DNA of 64,000 nt from NCBI RefSeq assembly GCF_001625305.1, contig NW_017804131.1:4261032-4325031 (forward strand), written 5' to 3'. Below, in pieces: positions 47,801-57,330 of this stretch (position 1 is its first letter; each line of letters begins with the position of its first letter). The stretch is from Branchiostoma belcheri. Lineage: Eukaryota; Chordata; Leptocardii; Amphioxiformes; Branchiostomatidae. A program made the translations under genes and the position numbers. Under the pieces are notes generated by a model. That model was not told where the DNA came from and ran no database searches. It worked only from the letters and a program-made list of their open reading frames with translations.

Positions 47801-48145
47801 TGTCTACTCATGACAATCACGGCTGCCAGGAGGCTTGCATGTACATTTATTAGCTCTAAAGTATGTAATAAACCATTCTACTACAACTACTACTACCTGG
47901 ACCGCCCTGTGCTGGAATGGACTTATAGGATCCTGTACGCCTGGATCCAGGGAATGTGATCTGGATCCCTGTTGTTGAGACATGATCACGCGTGGATCAA
48001 ACCCCATCTCTGCCAGCTGAGAGAGAAGATCTTGGGTGTCGCCCTCCGTGTTCTGGAGACGACTCTCTAAGACGTGTAGCGTGTCCTTGGTTGGTGACCC
48101 CAGGGGGGCCCGTGACGCGGGGATGACTTGTCGTTGGCGGGACAT
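32821..48145 (-). CDS. CCDC150: Coiled-coil domain-containing protein 150
   Basis: Twenty-nine exons agree in phase and encode about 1108 residues, close to vertebrate CCDC150. Exon starts (with stop codon at 32821) are 48145, 47377, 46609, 45908, 45702, 45260, 44890, 44623, 44135, 43621, 43331, 40742, 40482, 39930, 39611, 39290, 38713, 38229, 37590, 37075, 36276, 35683, 34678, 34499, 34278, 33968, 33733, 33390 and 32931. The product is almost all heptad-like, rich in E, Q, K and L, with no signal peptide or membrane helix. Family landmarks are VCRTESTIQSLKLNL in exon 2, LRASLEESHATLLARIHSM in exon 5, ESQLRQ in exon 16, the pair ASTLEGVMQS and AASLEGILQS in exons 18 and 20, and AHEWFKSKFDNLQTELDKS in exon 27. 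The molecular role is poorly known; a structural coiled-coil function is inferred. Introns hold several short transposons, a possible alternative first exon, and signs of exon duplication. Confidence 0.9.
33020..33255. repeat. Two near-identical 50-bp direct repeats in the last CCDC150 intron
   Basis: AATAGTTTTCTAAAAAAATA, AGACGAAATTCTGTCGG and TTTGGA occur at 33020-33076 and again at 33203-33255, with at most two or three differences and 183 bases apart. Confidence 0.85.
34799..35264. mobile_element. hAT-like non-autonomous transposon with GGTACAGG repeats (copy 1)
   Basis: Ends TAGGGCTGCG and CGCAGCCCTA are inverted, and flanking 8-bp target duplications CTACATGA lie at 34791-34798 and 35265-35272. 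The interior is rich in GGTACAGG and GTACCGGT units in both directions. TIR start and duplication length fit the hAT superfamily. It lies in a CCDC150 intron. Confidence 0.85.
35993..36097. repeat. Dispersed repeat, copy 2 (pairs with 15073-15186)
   Basis: TTCTGCTGCCGG, CAGGGGTGGGCAGCAGTC and CAGCTAG match the copy in FARSB intron 5. The family is unidentified. Confidence 0.6.
36361..36706. mobile_element. Harbinger-like short transposon, TTA target duplication (copy 3)
   Basis: The left end GGCCACACCGACTTAATTTC is inverted at the right end (ATTAAGTCGATGTGGCC), with TTA at 36358-36360 and 36707-36709. GATGACATCC/GATGTCATCC subterminal motifs are shared with the copies at 63280 and 120. It lies in CCDC150 intron 20. 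Confidence 0.82.
40049..40268 (-). mobile_element. ACTGTAATTC-family short transposon, copy 2
   Basis: Reverse-oriented counterpart of 20037-20247: TGTAATTCC at the left, GTGAATTACAGTA at the right, with CCTGGACTTTC, GGAACTT-type units and AACATGTCCATTTTTCTCAG inside. A short internal duplication, CAGTGAACATAAAGTTCC, is specific to this copy. Confidence 0.75.
40835..41827 (-). CDS. Putative alternative first coding exon of CCDC150, or separate intronic gene
   Basis: In the 2.5-kb intron between CCDC150 exons 11 and 12 a minus-strand ATG at 41827 opens a frame of 350 codons. It is preceded in frame by a stop. At about 40835 a GTAAAG donor after AAGTTTAGG would splice in phase 0 to the exon at 40742, also phase 0. 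That would give an isoform with a new N-terminus of about 330 residues (MFHVGNTTPMHPILVKKL). The sequence is charged and shows an internal near-repeat: LKTEIKILTREKKRLLKK and LKEEVKLLRKQRKRLLEQ. Such a long frame is unlikely by chance in AT-rich intron sequence. No homologue is recognised. If it is not spliced it would end at 40775. Confidence 0.5.
42646..43057. mobile_element. hAT-like non-autonomous transposon with GGTACAGG repeats (copy 2)
   Basis: Ends TAGAGCTGTGTACC and GGTACACAGCTCTA are inverted, and 8-bp target duplications GGTGAGAG lie at 42638-42645 and 43058-43065. The interior has tandem GGTACA units and GGTCCGGACCTG, as in copy 1 at 34799-35264. It lies in the same CCDC150 intron as the 350-codon frame. 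Confidence 0.87.
46165..46398 (-). repeat. tRNA-derived SINE, copy 1
   Basis: Read on the minus strand it begins with a tRNA-like head: GGTGGCGCAACAGTTAGAGC resembles an A box and GGTCCCGGGTTCAATAC a B box. Then come GTGCCCCTGGGAAAGGCACT and an unrelated tail. The same body is at 60700-60910. It lies in CCDC150 intron 3, next to exon 3. Confidence 0.75.
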
Positions 48146-49162
48146 TTCGCCAGGCGCTGTATTTGACACAAATTTGTGGAGACAAAAATTAATGCTGAGT
48201 AGAAAAGTATCTCACAGATGACACTTGCAAACCAATGAAAATCAGGATGCTACTGAAGCCTCCAAATTATGTTTCAACTTACCAAGAAAGTTACAGAAAC
48301 ATCTGCTTGAACTTACTAAGCTAGAATAAGTACACTTGTACTTCGTCTAGTATATTTTACCCAGATTCAAAATTTTACAGAACGTCAGAAGCTTTTTGAT
48401 TTTGGGTTTAATTTACTGTGGCCAAAAAGGCATTACGTTTGATGTTATTTTTGTTCTTCACCTTAAAGTTTCTGTTAACTACCTAAGTCCGACATGACTA
48501 CATATTTTCAATGACGTTAGACTGATCCTGATGCAACATGCAAAATATGAAGTTCCTACGGATTTCTACTCTAGTAAACAAAAACAAATTTGCCCCCCTC
48601 CCCCACTCACTCAGTCTCGAAATTTAAACCATTTCTCATAAAGTCGGTCTGATAGATCTTACCTTTCGAGTCAGGTTATCTTCAAAGACCAGTTCACGTA
48701 GTTTTCCCTTCTAAACTGGGTTTGAAACTGGAGAAAATGCCAGTTTCCCTGAAATTCTGGTTTTCAAACAAATGGCGGCCATTTTGGCTTCCCCGTCGTT
48801 ATTGGTGAGTTGTCACGTGATCACCTACGACGGGAACGAGATGACCTCTCGGTTCCGGGGTAGTCTACCTAAGGTCAAAACAGGTGGTTGTTTGGGTCTC
48901 TGGTGTTTTTAACGAGTATAAAATGTTTTTAATTAGTTTGAGGCATATTCGCCATTTCTCTTATGTTTGTTTTGATAAAAGCTTGTGTTTTTCAGTGTAG
49001 TGCGCCTGGGAATGTACGATTTAACACCAACACCCAACACAGCAACACAGTATGTGACCGTGAAATAAAAAAAAGAGAAAAGGGCCAGAAAAAGAATTTG
49101 GAGGTGATTTCTACGTAACAAAACGCAAAAGCGTGATGAGATGATGACTAAAAACAGGAAAA
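48146..49162. promoter_or_regulatory. Upstream region of CCDC150
   Basis: No supported coding sequence. AAATGGCGGCCATTTTGG at 48770-48787 contains a YY1-like ATGGCGGC, and TCACGTGA at 48813-48820 is an E-box palindrome. These could belong to a promoter with a 5' UTR intron before the ATG at 48145. The exact transcription start is not visible. Confidence 0.4.
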
Positions 49163-49460
49163 AAGAGTTGGGTCCCACTATGTTGGCCGGGCTGAGACGC
49201 AGTGCCTATTCACGGGCGCGATCCCGCTACTGATCGACACGGGGACTTTTGCCTGCTTTGTTTCCAACCTGGGCCGGTGCGTCCCTCCTTAGGCGACCTG
49301 GTTGCCCTGGGCTCCCCCGGGGAAACCATATCGATGCCGAACTTAGCGTGGACGCCCGATCGCCATAGGACAGCACGCCCCAGAACCCCCGGCCTCAAGC
49401 GGTCCACCAACCCCAGCCTCCAGGTAGCTGGATTACAGGCGCGCGCCACCACGCCCAGCT
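49163..49460 (-). ncRNA. 7SL (signal recognition particle) RNA
   Basis: The minus strand reads as SRP RNA over its full length of about 298 bases. The 5' Alu domain starts GCTGGGCGTGGTGGCGCG. The S domain contains GCTAAGTTCGGCATCGATAT, the helix 6 stem CCAGGTCGCCTAAGGAGG, then CCGGCCCAGGTTGGAAACA and CGATCAGTAGCGGGATCGCG. The 3' Alu strand GAATAGGCACTGCG follows. The order and spacing match human 7SL, including the GGAA loop of helix 8. The RNA is the scaffold of the ribonucleoprotein that docks secretory ribosomes at the ER. A run of six T after CTC at about 49164 is a pol III terminator. Upstream are TCACGTGA at -40 to -47 and GCTATAGC near -25 to -30. It looks like a functional gene: the ends are intact and no poly-A tail or target duplication was seen. 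Confidence 0.95.
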
Positions 49461-49462
49461 GA

Positions 49463-51160
49463 ATTTCAGCCTGCCATTTTGGAGCTATAGCATTTACATC
49501 ACGTGATCAAGGTGTGCTTTGCACAAATGTCGCTAAGCGGCGCTGTTGCAAGTATCGCCCCCTTGGGAATCTTACGTGACGTATTCCACAGGACTCGCTG
49601 AATAAAACGTTAATCACTGGTCCTGTTACTTTGGAATGTAAAATATACGTTTTGTCCGTGAAAGGTAAAATCTTCTTCATGGATGTTATGAAAAATTCGC
49701 GTATTCACGTTTTCTTTCAACAGTGATAGTAGAATCTGGAATAATACTAGAATGTGGGCAAAAGATTTTGCTGTGATATTGCCGGATCTTGTTCTAAATA
49801 TCAAATCAAATCAACTTTATTGCTCAACAACTGTAGCTGGTACAATGTATGGCAAAGAAACAACAATGGTACATACATAAACTAATACTAAGATATAATT
49901 CTAACGAGCTAAATGATCCATAATGGTACTAAAGCTAATCTATTGTTATAAATATGTATTATAAGTCTGAGAATAGAAGTTTAGTTATAATGATGAATAT
50001 CGATATCACTAAATCTGTTTTCAACATCAGCATGGTTCTTCAGAACAATAAACAGGACGCAACCATGGGACATTCAGGGAAAGACTTGGTGATACGTAAA
50101 TTTAAACCATAATGTCGTATTTGTTTTCTGTGAAATGATATCGATACGTTGAAACAACATTACCTACTTGTATTCAAAACGTTAAATGATACTTTTGAAA
50201 ACATTAGTCACCACCATTGATGTAAACAGCCTTTATAGTTTATCTTAACAAGATATTTCATGTTAGATTAGTTGATCACCAAGAATTAACTTTTAACGTT
50301 TTTTTTTTCTTTAATGCATCTCTGTCCTGTAATACATATGGCTGTATCTGCAGACTGACAGACTGCTCCAAAAAAAAAGAACCCCAGGCTTGATCTGGTA
50401 GAATATCCAGTTCCTAAAAGAGAATAATTTGACATATGTACCAGAAAGCTGGATGCCAACGAAGCAATGGGATAAAATAAGCCAGAAGTGAGAGGCAAAA
50501 CCATGAGAAACCAAGCAGTAAAGTCGTCAGATGTACTTTGACAAGGTAGCGTTCAAATCACATACAGTATAACGACTCGAGTAAGCTTTGCCTTTGGCTG
50601 ACCCTTGTCAAATGGACAAACAATATATAAATCTTATGTGTAAAGAAAATTATTCACGATATTGCCGATATTCCAACACCAGTGGTCCAGTGGGACTCAG
50701 ATCAACATTCACGTCAGAAGCATAATGATTAAACACGAGGGGGCAGTAAGCTGCAATGTCGCACGCTGTTATTTGCAGTAAACTTGTCAGAGAGGACATT
50801 GCCCCAACGGACTGTTTACACTTTTCCTTTTTTAGTTCTTGAAAGCACTTTAGGTATGCAGCTTGAATGGGTCTTTGTAATAATTTCAAACACCAACGAA
50901 CAAAATGTCACTGTGTGAAAACACGTCACCAAAGGATTAGCATAACTAACGGTGTTGACCAATCCGACGGACGAAACTTTAGAATGTGACGCTTTTTCAT
51001 ACCCAACATTTGATCCGAACCTGCCTTTGTAACCGATGTTTTCATTGGGTAACAGATCTGGTAAACAGGTCGGAAGTGTGACGCAGTGTTTAGGGGAAGC
51101 CAGGATGTGGGTTTGGTCTTGAATGAATGAAACCGTGTTTTGTCAAGATATCAGAAATCA
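49463..51160. other. Gap between 7SL gene and TATA-driven gene
   Basis: Contains the 7SL upstream region, including TCACGTGA at 49499-49506. A LINE-tail-like stretch follows near 49806 (AAATCAACTTTATTGCTCAA). No coding exon is supported. Confidence 0.5.
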
Positions 51161-51165
51161 CAGCC

Positions 51166-51173
51166 TATATAAA
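51166..51173 (+). promoter_or_regulatory. TATA box
   Basis: TATATAAA, about 140 bases upstream of a GTAAGT donor at 51306. Transcription would start near 51195, giving a non-coding first exon ending at 51305. The next acceptor, at 51588-51589, lies six bases before the ATG at 51596. Confidence 0.65.
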
Positions 51174-51595
51174 CCTGGCGCACAGCAACAAAGTGGCATT
51201 TGGTAAGAGGAATTCATCAACTTCAGACCGAAAAAAAACTTCGGTAATCACTTACTAGCTTGACGACGGATTCTGACAGCTTTTGGGAGAAAAATAAGAA
51301 AAGAGGTAAGTTTGACTTGTAGCACGATGCGCTGGTCTTTCTTATGTAGTGTAAATACGTCCATGTATTATTCTAATTAACACGATAAATTGTATACTTG
51401 CATACTTCAGATTTTTCATCTTTCAAGCATAGGAAAACAACATGATAACTGCATTTCTTTCTGTGTGTTGATAGAATTTACACGTGTACAAATTTTCATA
51501 GATAGTATTTTATTCCTTGTTAAATTTTGCGCTGTGTGAAGATTTTTAGTCATTCTTCAAGACTGATCATGATTTTTAAACTCTTTCAGGGCAAT

Positions 51596-52702
51596 ATGCC
51601 CGGTGGAAGAACTATGGCGTCCCTTCAGACGACATATCCTCCGGCCAGAAACGCCGAGACGGTCACAAAAGTTCGAGCGATGAACGATCACGAAGACAGG
51701 AAAAGAAAAGTTCTCCTCCAACAGTTTGAGAAAGAAAATTCGGTGTTCATGAAGAACAGGGCACAGGAGAAGAAACTTTTCCAGGGAAGACTTCGGAATC
51801 TTCAAAACACCCAGCACAAGATGCGGTCGTTGTCCCCAACGAAGGCTGATACTGGGATGGCTTCACCCGAAGTATTGAAGAAGAACAATAGAAGACCGGT
51901 TACAGAGTATGGTCCTAGAGGAAATGTGAGATGGACGGAGGAAGACAAGGATAATATCTTGAAAGAATTTCGAGACGAGTCAGTGGACCACACCCCAAAC
52001 GTGTCTCCTCCTAGCGGGACACCTCCAAAAGACAGGAAAGAAACGCGCACCAGAGCGCTCACAGCCAGCGACTGCTTCCGAAAGAAGATGCTTGAGTTGG
52101 AAAGAGAAGACCACGCTCTCCTCAGCACGCCGCCAAGAGTGCGTCGACAACAGCTTCTGACGGGAAGGCCTCGTATGCAAAAGGAAACTCTCCCTGGCAA
52201 CAAGGACGGTGTTTCACGGGAAGTCCAGAAAGTTCCAAAAAATGTAGATGGAAATTCGGCGTCGACTGAATCTTCCAACCTCTGCCTTCCCTCAATAGCG
52301 CCCAAAACAGCAACACAACAAAAAGACGAACAGCAGTCAAAAGTAGAACATGAAAACCAGGAGGCATCTGGGGCACCTGACCCTACAGCAGCACGGGTGG
52401 AGGAGTGGTTGAACAAATTTTCATCAACGTTAATAGTGGAAACCTCATCGGAAAATAGCACCCATGATGTAGTAAAGAACAGAAGCCACTGCGACTTGAG
52501 GGTCTCTGAAGACGACGCCAGAGAGTGGGAGAACGTGGTCGGCGCCAGGAGGACCAGGCGGCGGTATTACATCCACCCCGCGACATGCGAGGTGATGAAG
52601 CCGCGGAACATCGTCAGCAGGGTGGAGGAGATGTCCGGGAAGGCTGGCATACTGGCCTGGCTGGGGCTGGAAACACCGGACTTCCGAGCGATATTGAAGT
52701 AA
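51596..52702 (+). CDS. Unrecognised basic protein of 368 residues, single coding exon
   Basis: The frame opens at ATG 51596, just after an acceptor (CTCTTTCAG, exon from 51590), and runs 368 residues to a stop at 52702. The preceding non-coding exon ends at 51305. The N-terminal third is a charged helix (DHEDRKRKVLLQQFEKEN, QEKKLFQGRLRNLQ). The centre is low complexity with SPPSGTPPKDRKET. The C-terminus has an ARRTRRRYYIHP cluster and a more ordered-looking GKAGILAWLGLETPDF. There is no signal peptide, membrane helix or recognised domain. A TATA box at 51166 and poly-A signal at 53152 frame a compact transcription unit. A TATA promoter suggests regulated expression. The upstream in-frame ATG at 51527 is inside the intron and is not used. 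Function unknown. Confidence 0.8.
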   Translation: MPGGRTMASLQTTYPPARNAETVTKVRAMNDHEDRKRKVLLQQFEKENSVFMKNRAQEKKLFQGRLRNLQNTQHKMRSLSPTKADTGMASPEVLKKNNRRPVTEYGPRGNVRWTEEDKDNILKEFRDESVDHTPNVSPPSGTPPKDRKETRTRALTASDCFRKKMLELEREDHALLSTPPRVRRQQLLTGRPRMQKETLPGNKDGVSREVQKVPKNVDGNSASTESSNLCLPSIAPKTATQQKDEQQSKVEHENQEASGAPDPTAARVEEWLNKFSSTLIVETSSENSTHDVVKNRSHCDLRVSEDDAREWENVVGARRTRRRYYIHPATCEVMKPRNIVSRVEEMSGKAGILAWLGLETPDFRAILK

Positions 52703-53151
52703 CTTTGCTGGACTATAGCTAGACACGTAAGTGCCAACTTTATATGCTGTCTAATCCCCAGAGGCACATGTGGTACAGTCTGACATCATGCGGAACCTGT
52801 GTGAATTGCAGCATGAATTTCCTCTGTGAGGCACTGTAAAAAACTGAGGCTTAACTACGTCGCATTCAAGAAACAAAGTTATAGTAATATACATGTATAA
52901 GTTACCTGAAATATGCACGATAACAGATATGCATACGTATCGTTTTTTCCGTGAATCAGTCTGTGTATTTTTGCAGAAATGTGCATGATTTGCGCTACTT
53001 TGAGATGTGTGGTGTGTAGGTAATATTTTTGCTCAAGGAAAGCGATCATGTCATAACTACTCCATAAGGCCCGGTACAGTTTTCCATGACGTACTTAATT
53101 CAACTGCCATTGAGAGTTTGCTTCTGATTCTTTGTATTGTGATTTTGAGAT

Positions 53152-53157
53152 AATAAA
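53152..53157 (+). terminator. Poly-A signal
   Basis: AATAAA about 450 bases after the stop of the 368-residue gene, in TTTTGAGATAATAAACTAC. Confidence 0.6.
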
Positions 53158-53159
53158 CT

Positions 53160-56100
53160 ACTTGAATCTATTGACTACACTTCCCTGTGCAGTTTATTTA
53201 GATACATAATTAGGGGCCAACTAGCATTTATGATATAGGACAGGTGTGTAGGAAACCAGTCATAGCCATAAAAGTAGCACGATACACAATATTGCCCCTT
53301 TAACGGTGTGTCGGCTTATTTGCCCTTTATGGATACATCTTTTCTCGTATATAGGTACGTATATAGGTAAGTTTATGGAACCCAGAATACACTATATCAA
53401 CATACGTTTCTACTAGTTATGTGTTATTAATATTATCACTGGATTACGATAGGGGCGATAAAAAGAGTACACCCCTGTGTAGTAGTGGTATAGCCCGTCC
53501 CCTGTGTAGTGTTGCGTACATGTACTTTGATACGCCTCATCATCCCGGTGCATTGTACCGCCGTTCTCACCACATTACTAACCAGGCAACAGCCCAGCGG
53601 AGCGGCAGCCATCCTACAGACCTGCATATTTCTCCCAGTGTTGGGGGAAACAAGCGTTTAGCTCAACACATCACAAGGAGATCTACAAAACGCCCTTTCG
53701 TGGAAGAATTGTGTTACACAAGTTTCTTCAGGTAAGCTTGTTTTACAAACAACCTAGTTTGTAGTCCTGCTTTAGAAAGGACTGGATAAAGACGTCAGTT
53801 ATACTTACCTTTACCTTTTATGCACATAACAAGTACGTAAATTGATGAAAAGGGAATTTTGACTCGACAACATTACCGGTACAACTGTAGTGTTGGCATC
53901 TATGCCATCTATGGACGTGAAAGAAAAGGAACCTTAGATATAGACAATAGAGTCTCTACCTTGTACGTAACTGACATGTTACTAGTTGAAACAATCAGCC
54001 CTTAAAAGGCTCAACTAGACTTGTTCACCGTTGGCCCTCAGTAGTGTGTAACACTACGTGCACCGGTGATCACTAACCCTAAGTATGTACACATTCGTAC
54101 CTGCAACAATGTTAGGTTGTTTGTGTCATACATGTACTAGTAAGTCTGCCAATATGAGTGCGGCATATTACATTTCAAAACGACAGAAACCCGGTCCTAT
54201 TAAACGTTACAATGGATTTTACAATGCCGTATTTCATACAACGCTCGACATTGAGTTAATACTGCGTGCAATGAAAAATTTATGAGCAATGATCTTCTAT
54301 TCAGTTGACATAGGTTATGATATACGCATTGATATGTGTGTCTCAATCGATGCGTCATGGCAGTTCAAACCATATGCCCCCTACCGCGAATAATTCGATT
54401 TTCTACTTCCTCATGCGTATGTCTGGCCTACATAATTCACACTCCTTCTGAAATACATTTACTATCGGTCATACAGCATGCTAGCAGCAAAACTGAGAAC
54501 CAGACTGCGAAACATTTAACATGATCGAAAATCTTCAAAGTCCACCGATCATGATAGGATATCATCATAGTGTTTGTTTAGTACCAATTGATCTGTCTAG
54601 TCACCTATTAATCGCTGTTAAAGGTGTCAAGAGGTGTTGAACATTAACTACCTGAGTGGGACATATATCTATTCAACGTAACGCTTACAGAGACAGAGAA
54701 TACTAGTATGCAGAATACCCAAGATAAAGGAAGAGCTACCGGGTTAGACACTCAATACACATAATGTTATGGCCAATATTTTAAAAGATAACATGTAAAT
54801 TCTTAGTCAGACCTACTGTATGTGCTAAAGAAACAATGGTACATTTTACTTTTGTTACGTTCCTTCCTTGTTATTTTTATGTCTAGACCACACTGTGTTG
54901 CAACTCTTCGTAATATTTAAGAATTGCATGAGCTGTTGATGTCGAGAACGTTTTTCCTTATAGGTTTTGCGAAATGTTCAACACTAAGAATTGACTATAC
55001 GTACAATGTTGTAAAACGAGAACCGTTACATTTCTTTAGAAATACGTACCCAACCCCTTCTTTCTAGTCTAAAATATTTCAGTTTATGGCTATTAAAAGA
55101 AGCTAGCGAGATTGAATACAGGCGAACATTTAAGGGTAAAGGAATAGCCTGGGAAAAGAGCGTTCCATGTTAGCTTTTGCATGATTGCAGTGACCTTGAA
55201 ACCGCTGACAATATGAGACAAATGTCCGACTGTTTGTGTAACGGTAAACGTTCAAAAACATTCCTTGTGGGCAAAGTATACCCGTGCAACCAACCGAATG
55301 AAAAGAATGTCACTACCTGTTCCTTTTCGTGCCGCTGGTAAACGACTGAACGCACCTGTTCAAATGATTCTTCTAATTACAAATTTCATGATAACGTTAA
55401 CGTTTCTGAGGAAACGTACTTAGAATGTGTGTATCTGTTTCGGTGGTGAAAAAAAGCACTCGGCCATTGCGTGGAGAACCGTTAAGGTAAAGAAAAATAC
55501 CCCGTGTGGGGACGCATTGTTTGCGCTTAGAGTGTGTACAGTCGTAAAAGTGTCCACGCTGCTTAGTAAAAGGCAGTTTTATTTCCCTGCGCGAGCATTT
55601 ATATGAGCCCCGTGAAAAGAGGTAGTGTTGTAATTGTAAGGCTTTTGTATGTTCAGTCTGTGATGTTTAACTAGGTGAAATGCCTGCTCGGCAAAACGAC
55701 ATACACACAAAGCATATAACGTTACATGTATGCAGTTTCAGGGTTTGTTCGATTCATGCACAGCGAACATTAGTATCTTACGGATTCTAAAAGCGGAAAA
55801 GCTATCCTGTATAGATACTAAACGTAAGAATGTTAGAGTTTGTCTAAACATCTTGTAACATTATTAGTTTTGGAAAGAAAAGAAACTGCTGTAGTCACAA
55901 GGGCAAAGTTTAGATGCCAACTTGTAGGAAGTTTTGCCACTTCCACTGAAGCAAATCACCTTTTCTTCCTCCATACACCACCTCTTAGGAGCATGGAGGA
56001 AGTTCCACGCTGAAAGTTTCTTTCCTAGAACAACATGATTATGGAATAAGCTTCCACGTGATTGTTTCCCATATGGGTATAACCTTAAACCTTTCAAGGT

Positions 56101-56245
56101 CAACAAACATCTGTCCTCACTGTCTGTACAGTAACCCAAAACTTTTGAGTGGCTCCCATGAGCCTTAAGCTTGTTTTGTGGTGAACAGGAAGTAAATAAT
56201 AAAATAAAATTCTAACAATGATTCTGATGTATTTATCAACAGAAA
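53160..56245. other. Gap or 5' intron upstream of the secreted-protein gene
   Basis: No coding exon is supported. A possible non-coding first exon for the next gene ends at 53731 (TTTCTTCAG|GTAAGC). The short frame over it (53421-53735) has no protein-like features. The acceptor for the coding exon is TATCAACAG at 56242. The rest is AT-rich sequence with no repeat I could define. Confidence 0.35.
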
Positions 56246-56872
56246 ATGAAGGTGACGTCACGTTTCGCCTGTGCAGCAGCTGTCGTCCTCGTGACCTTGA
56301 CCTTCACCAGCTGTGCCGAATTTGATGACGTCAGAGACCTGGTCAGGACCCAGGACTTCCTCACTCACCTGGACACACTCTCCCCAGTCCCCGGATGTTA
56401 CCAGAACCTGACATGCGTCAACTTAACCTTCGACCACATTCCAGAAAACGAAACATCTTTGTACCTGAACGACTCGTGTTTCGTCTGCCTTAACCGAACT
56501 CGAAACCCAGACTTCTGCCTCGAAGCACTCACCAAAATCTTTGACGAAGTTCTCTGTTCTTACCACTCTTATTTTGATCCTAGTAATCTGCAGAAGGTGG
56601 AAGATCTAGGACTGAAAAGGTGGTACAAACTTTATCTAGAGATCAGATATTTTGATAACCCCTCTGTGTTGGGGGATGCGGCAAGAGACGCCATTCTCAC
56701 AACTGTGAAGCAAAGGATTTTGTACAGATACAAAATGGCCCTAGCAACGGACGGGGGCACGCCCATCAACCATAAAGATGGACTTGGTTTCTCAGAAACA
56801 GAGCTCTATCAAGAAGACGAGTATTTTAAGGAAATGTATGCTTACTTCAGACATAATAGTATCTTCTTGTAG
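56246..56872 (+). CDS. Small secreted cysteine-containing glycoprotein, family unknown
   Basis: A frame of 208 residues starts at ATG 56246, directly after an acceptor (ATCAACAG|AAA), and ends at 56872. Residues 1-24 form a signal peptide (CAAAVVLVTLTF core, cleavage near SCA|EF). The mature part has six cysteines (51, 57, 78, 81, 91, 104) and five N-glycosylation sequons packed at 54, 59, 68, 76 and 83. Residues 110-170 look helical (NLQKVEDLGLKRWYKLYLEI, AARDAILTTVKQRILYRYK). No membrane anchor is present. The layout, a cysteine-rich glycosylated N-terminal half and a helical second half, does not match a family I recognise; a cytokine-like or binding protein is only a guess. A poly-A signal AATAAA is at 57325. 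Confidence 0.75.
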   Translation: MKVTSRFACAAAVVLVTLTFTSCAEFDDVRDLVRTQDFLTHLDTLSPVPGCYQNLTCVNLTFDHIPENETSLYLNDSCFVCLNRTRNPDFCLEALTKIFDEVLCSYHSYFDPSNLQKVEDLGLKRWYKLYLEIRYFDNPSVLGDAARDAILTTVKQRILYRYKMALATDGGTPINHKDGLGFSETELYQEDEYFKEMYAYFRHNSIFL

Positions 56873-57330
56873 GAAGTACCAACAAAGTATACCAGTTGAA
56901 AGGCAATTTCCCCCGTACAGCAAGCTAGAAATTACAATGAGACAATAACTCATTTCTTGAGAAAGGGTCCCAGTCAATAGCACATTTACTAGCATGTTTA
57001 TTCTAGACCTTTGTTACTATCTTACTGTATATATGTACACTATTGATATCGTTATTGTTAACCTGTAAAAATGACAATTTGTTTTTCTTTGTCCAAATCA
57101 ATGTTTTATTTCTGTCTTCTGCACAGATCACAACAAAGATAAAATGTCCAAATGAAAATATTCAAATACATTATCATCGATACCCTGAATGTCTTTTAAG
57201 TACAGCAACTAACACTGTGTTAGATGTACTACAAGTTAGATGTACTACAACGAAAAACAGACTTGGTGGTACTTTCCATTACATTGGAATCCTTAGTGGT
57301 CGTCCAAAGAGCTGACAAATGGACAATAAA

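Noticed and set aside
49202..49462. Open frames on both strands of about 80 codons
   Set aside because: They overlie the 7SL RNA gene; the high GC of that RNA keeps frames open by chance.
51527..51595. Upstream ATG extending the 368-residue protein by 23 codons
   Set aside because: It lies within the intron upstream of a good acceptor at 51588-51589; the residues before 51596 are not protein-like.
51557..52767. Several long minus-strand frames (up to 219 codons)
   Set aside because: Antisense shadows of the 368-codon plus-strand exon; no splice or start context and no domain.
53421..53735. 104-codon plus-strand frame before the secreted-protein gene
   Set aside because: No signal peptide, domain or phase-consistent partner; better explained as a non-coding first exon.
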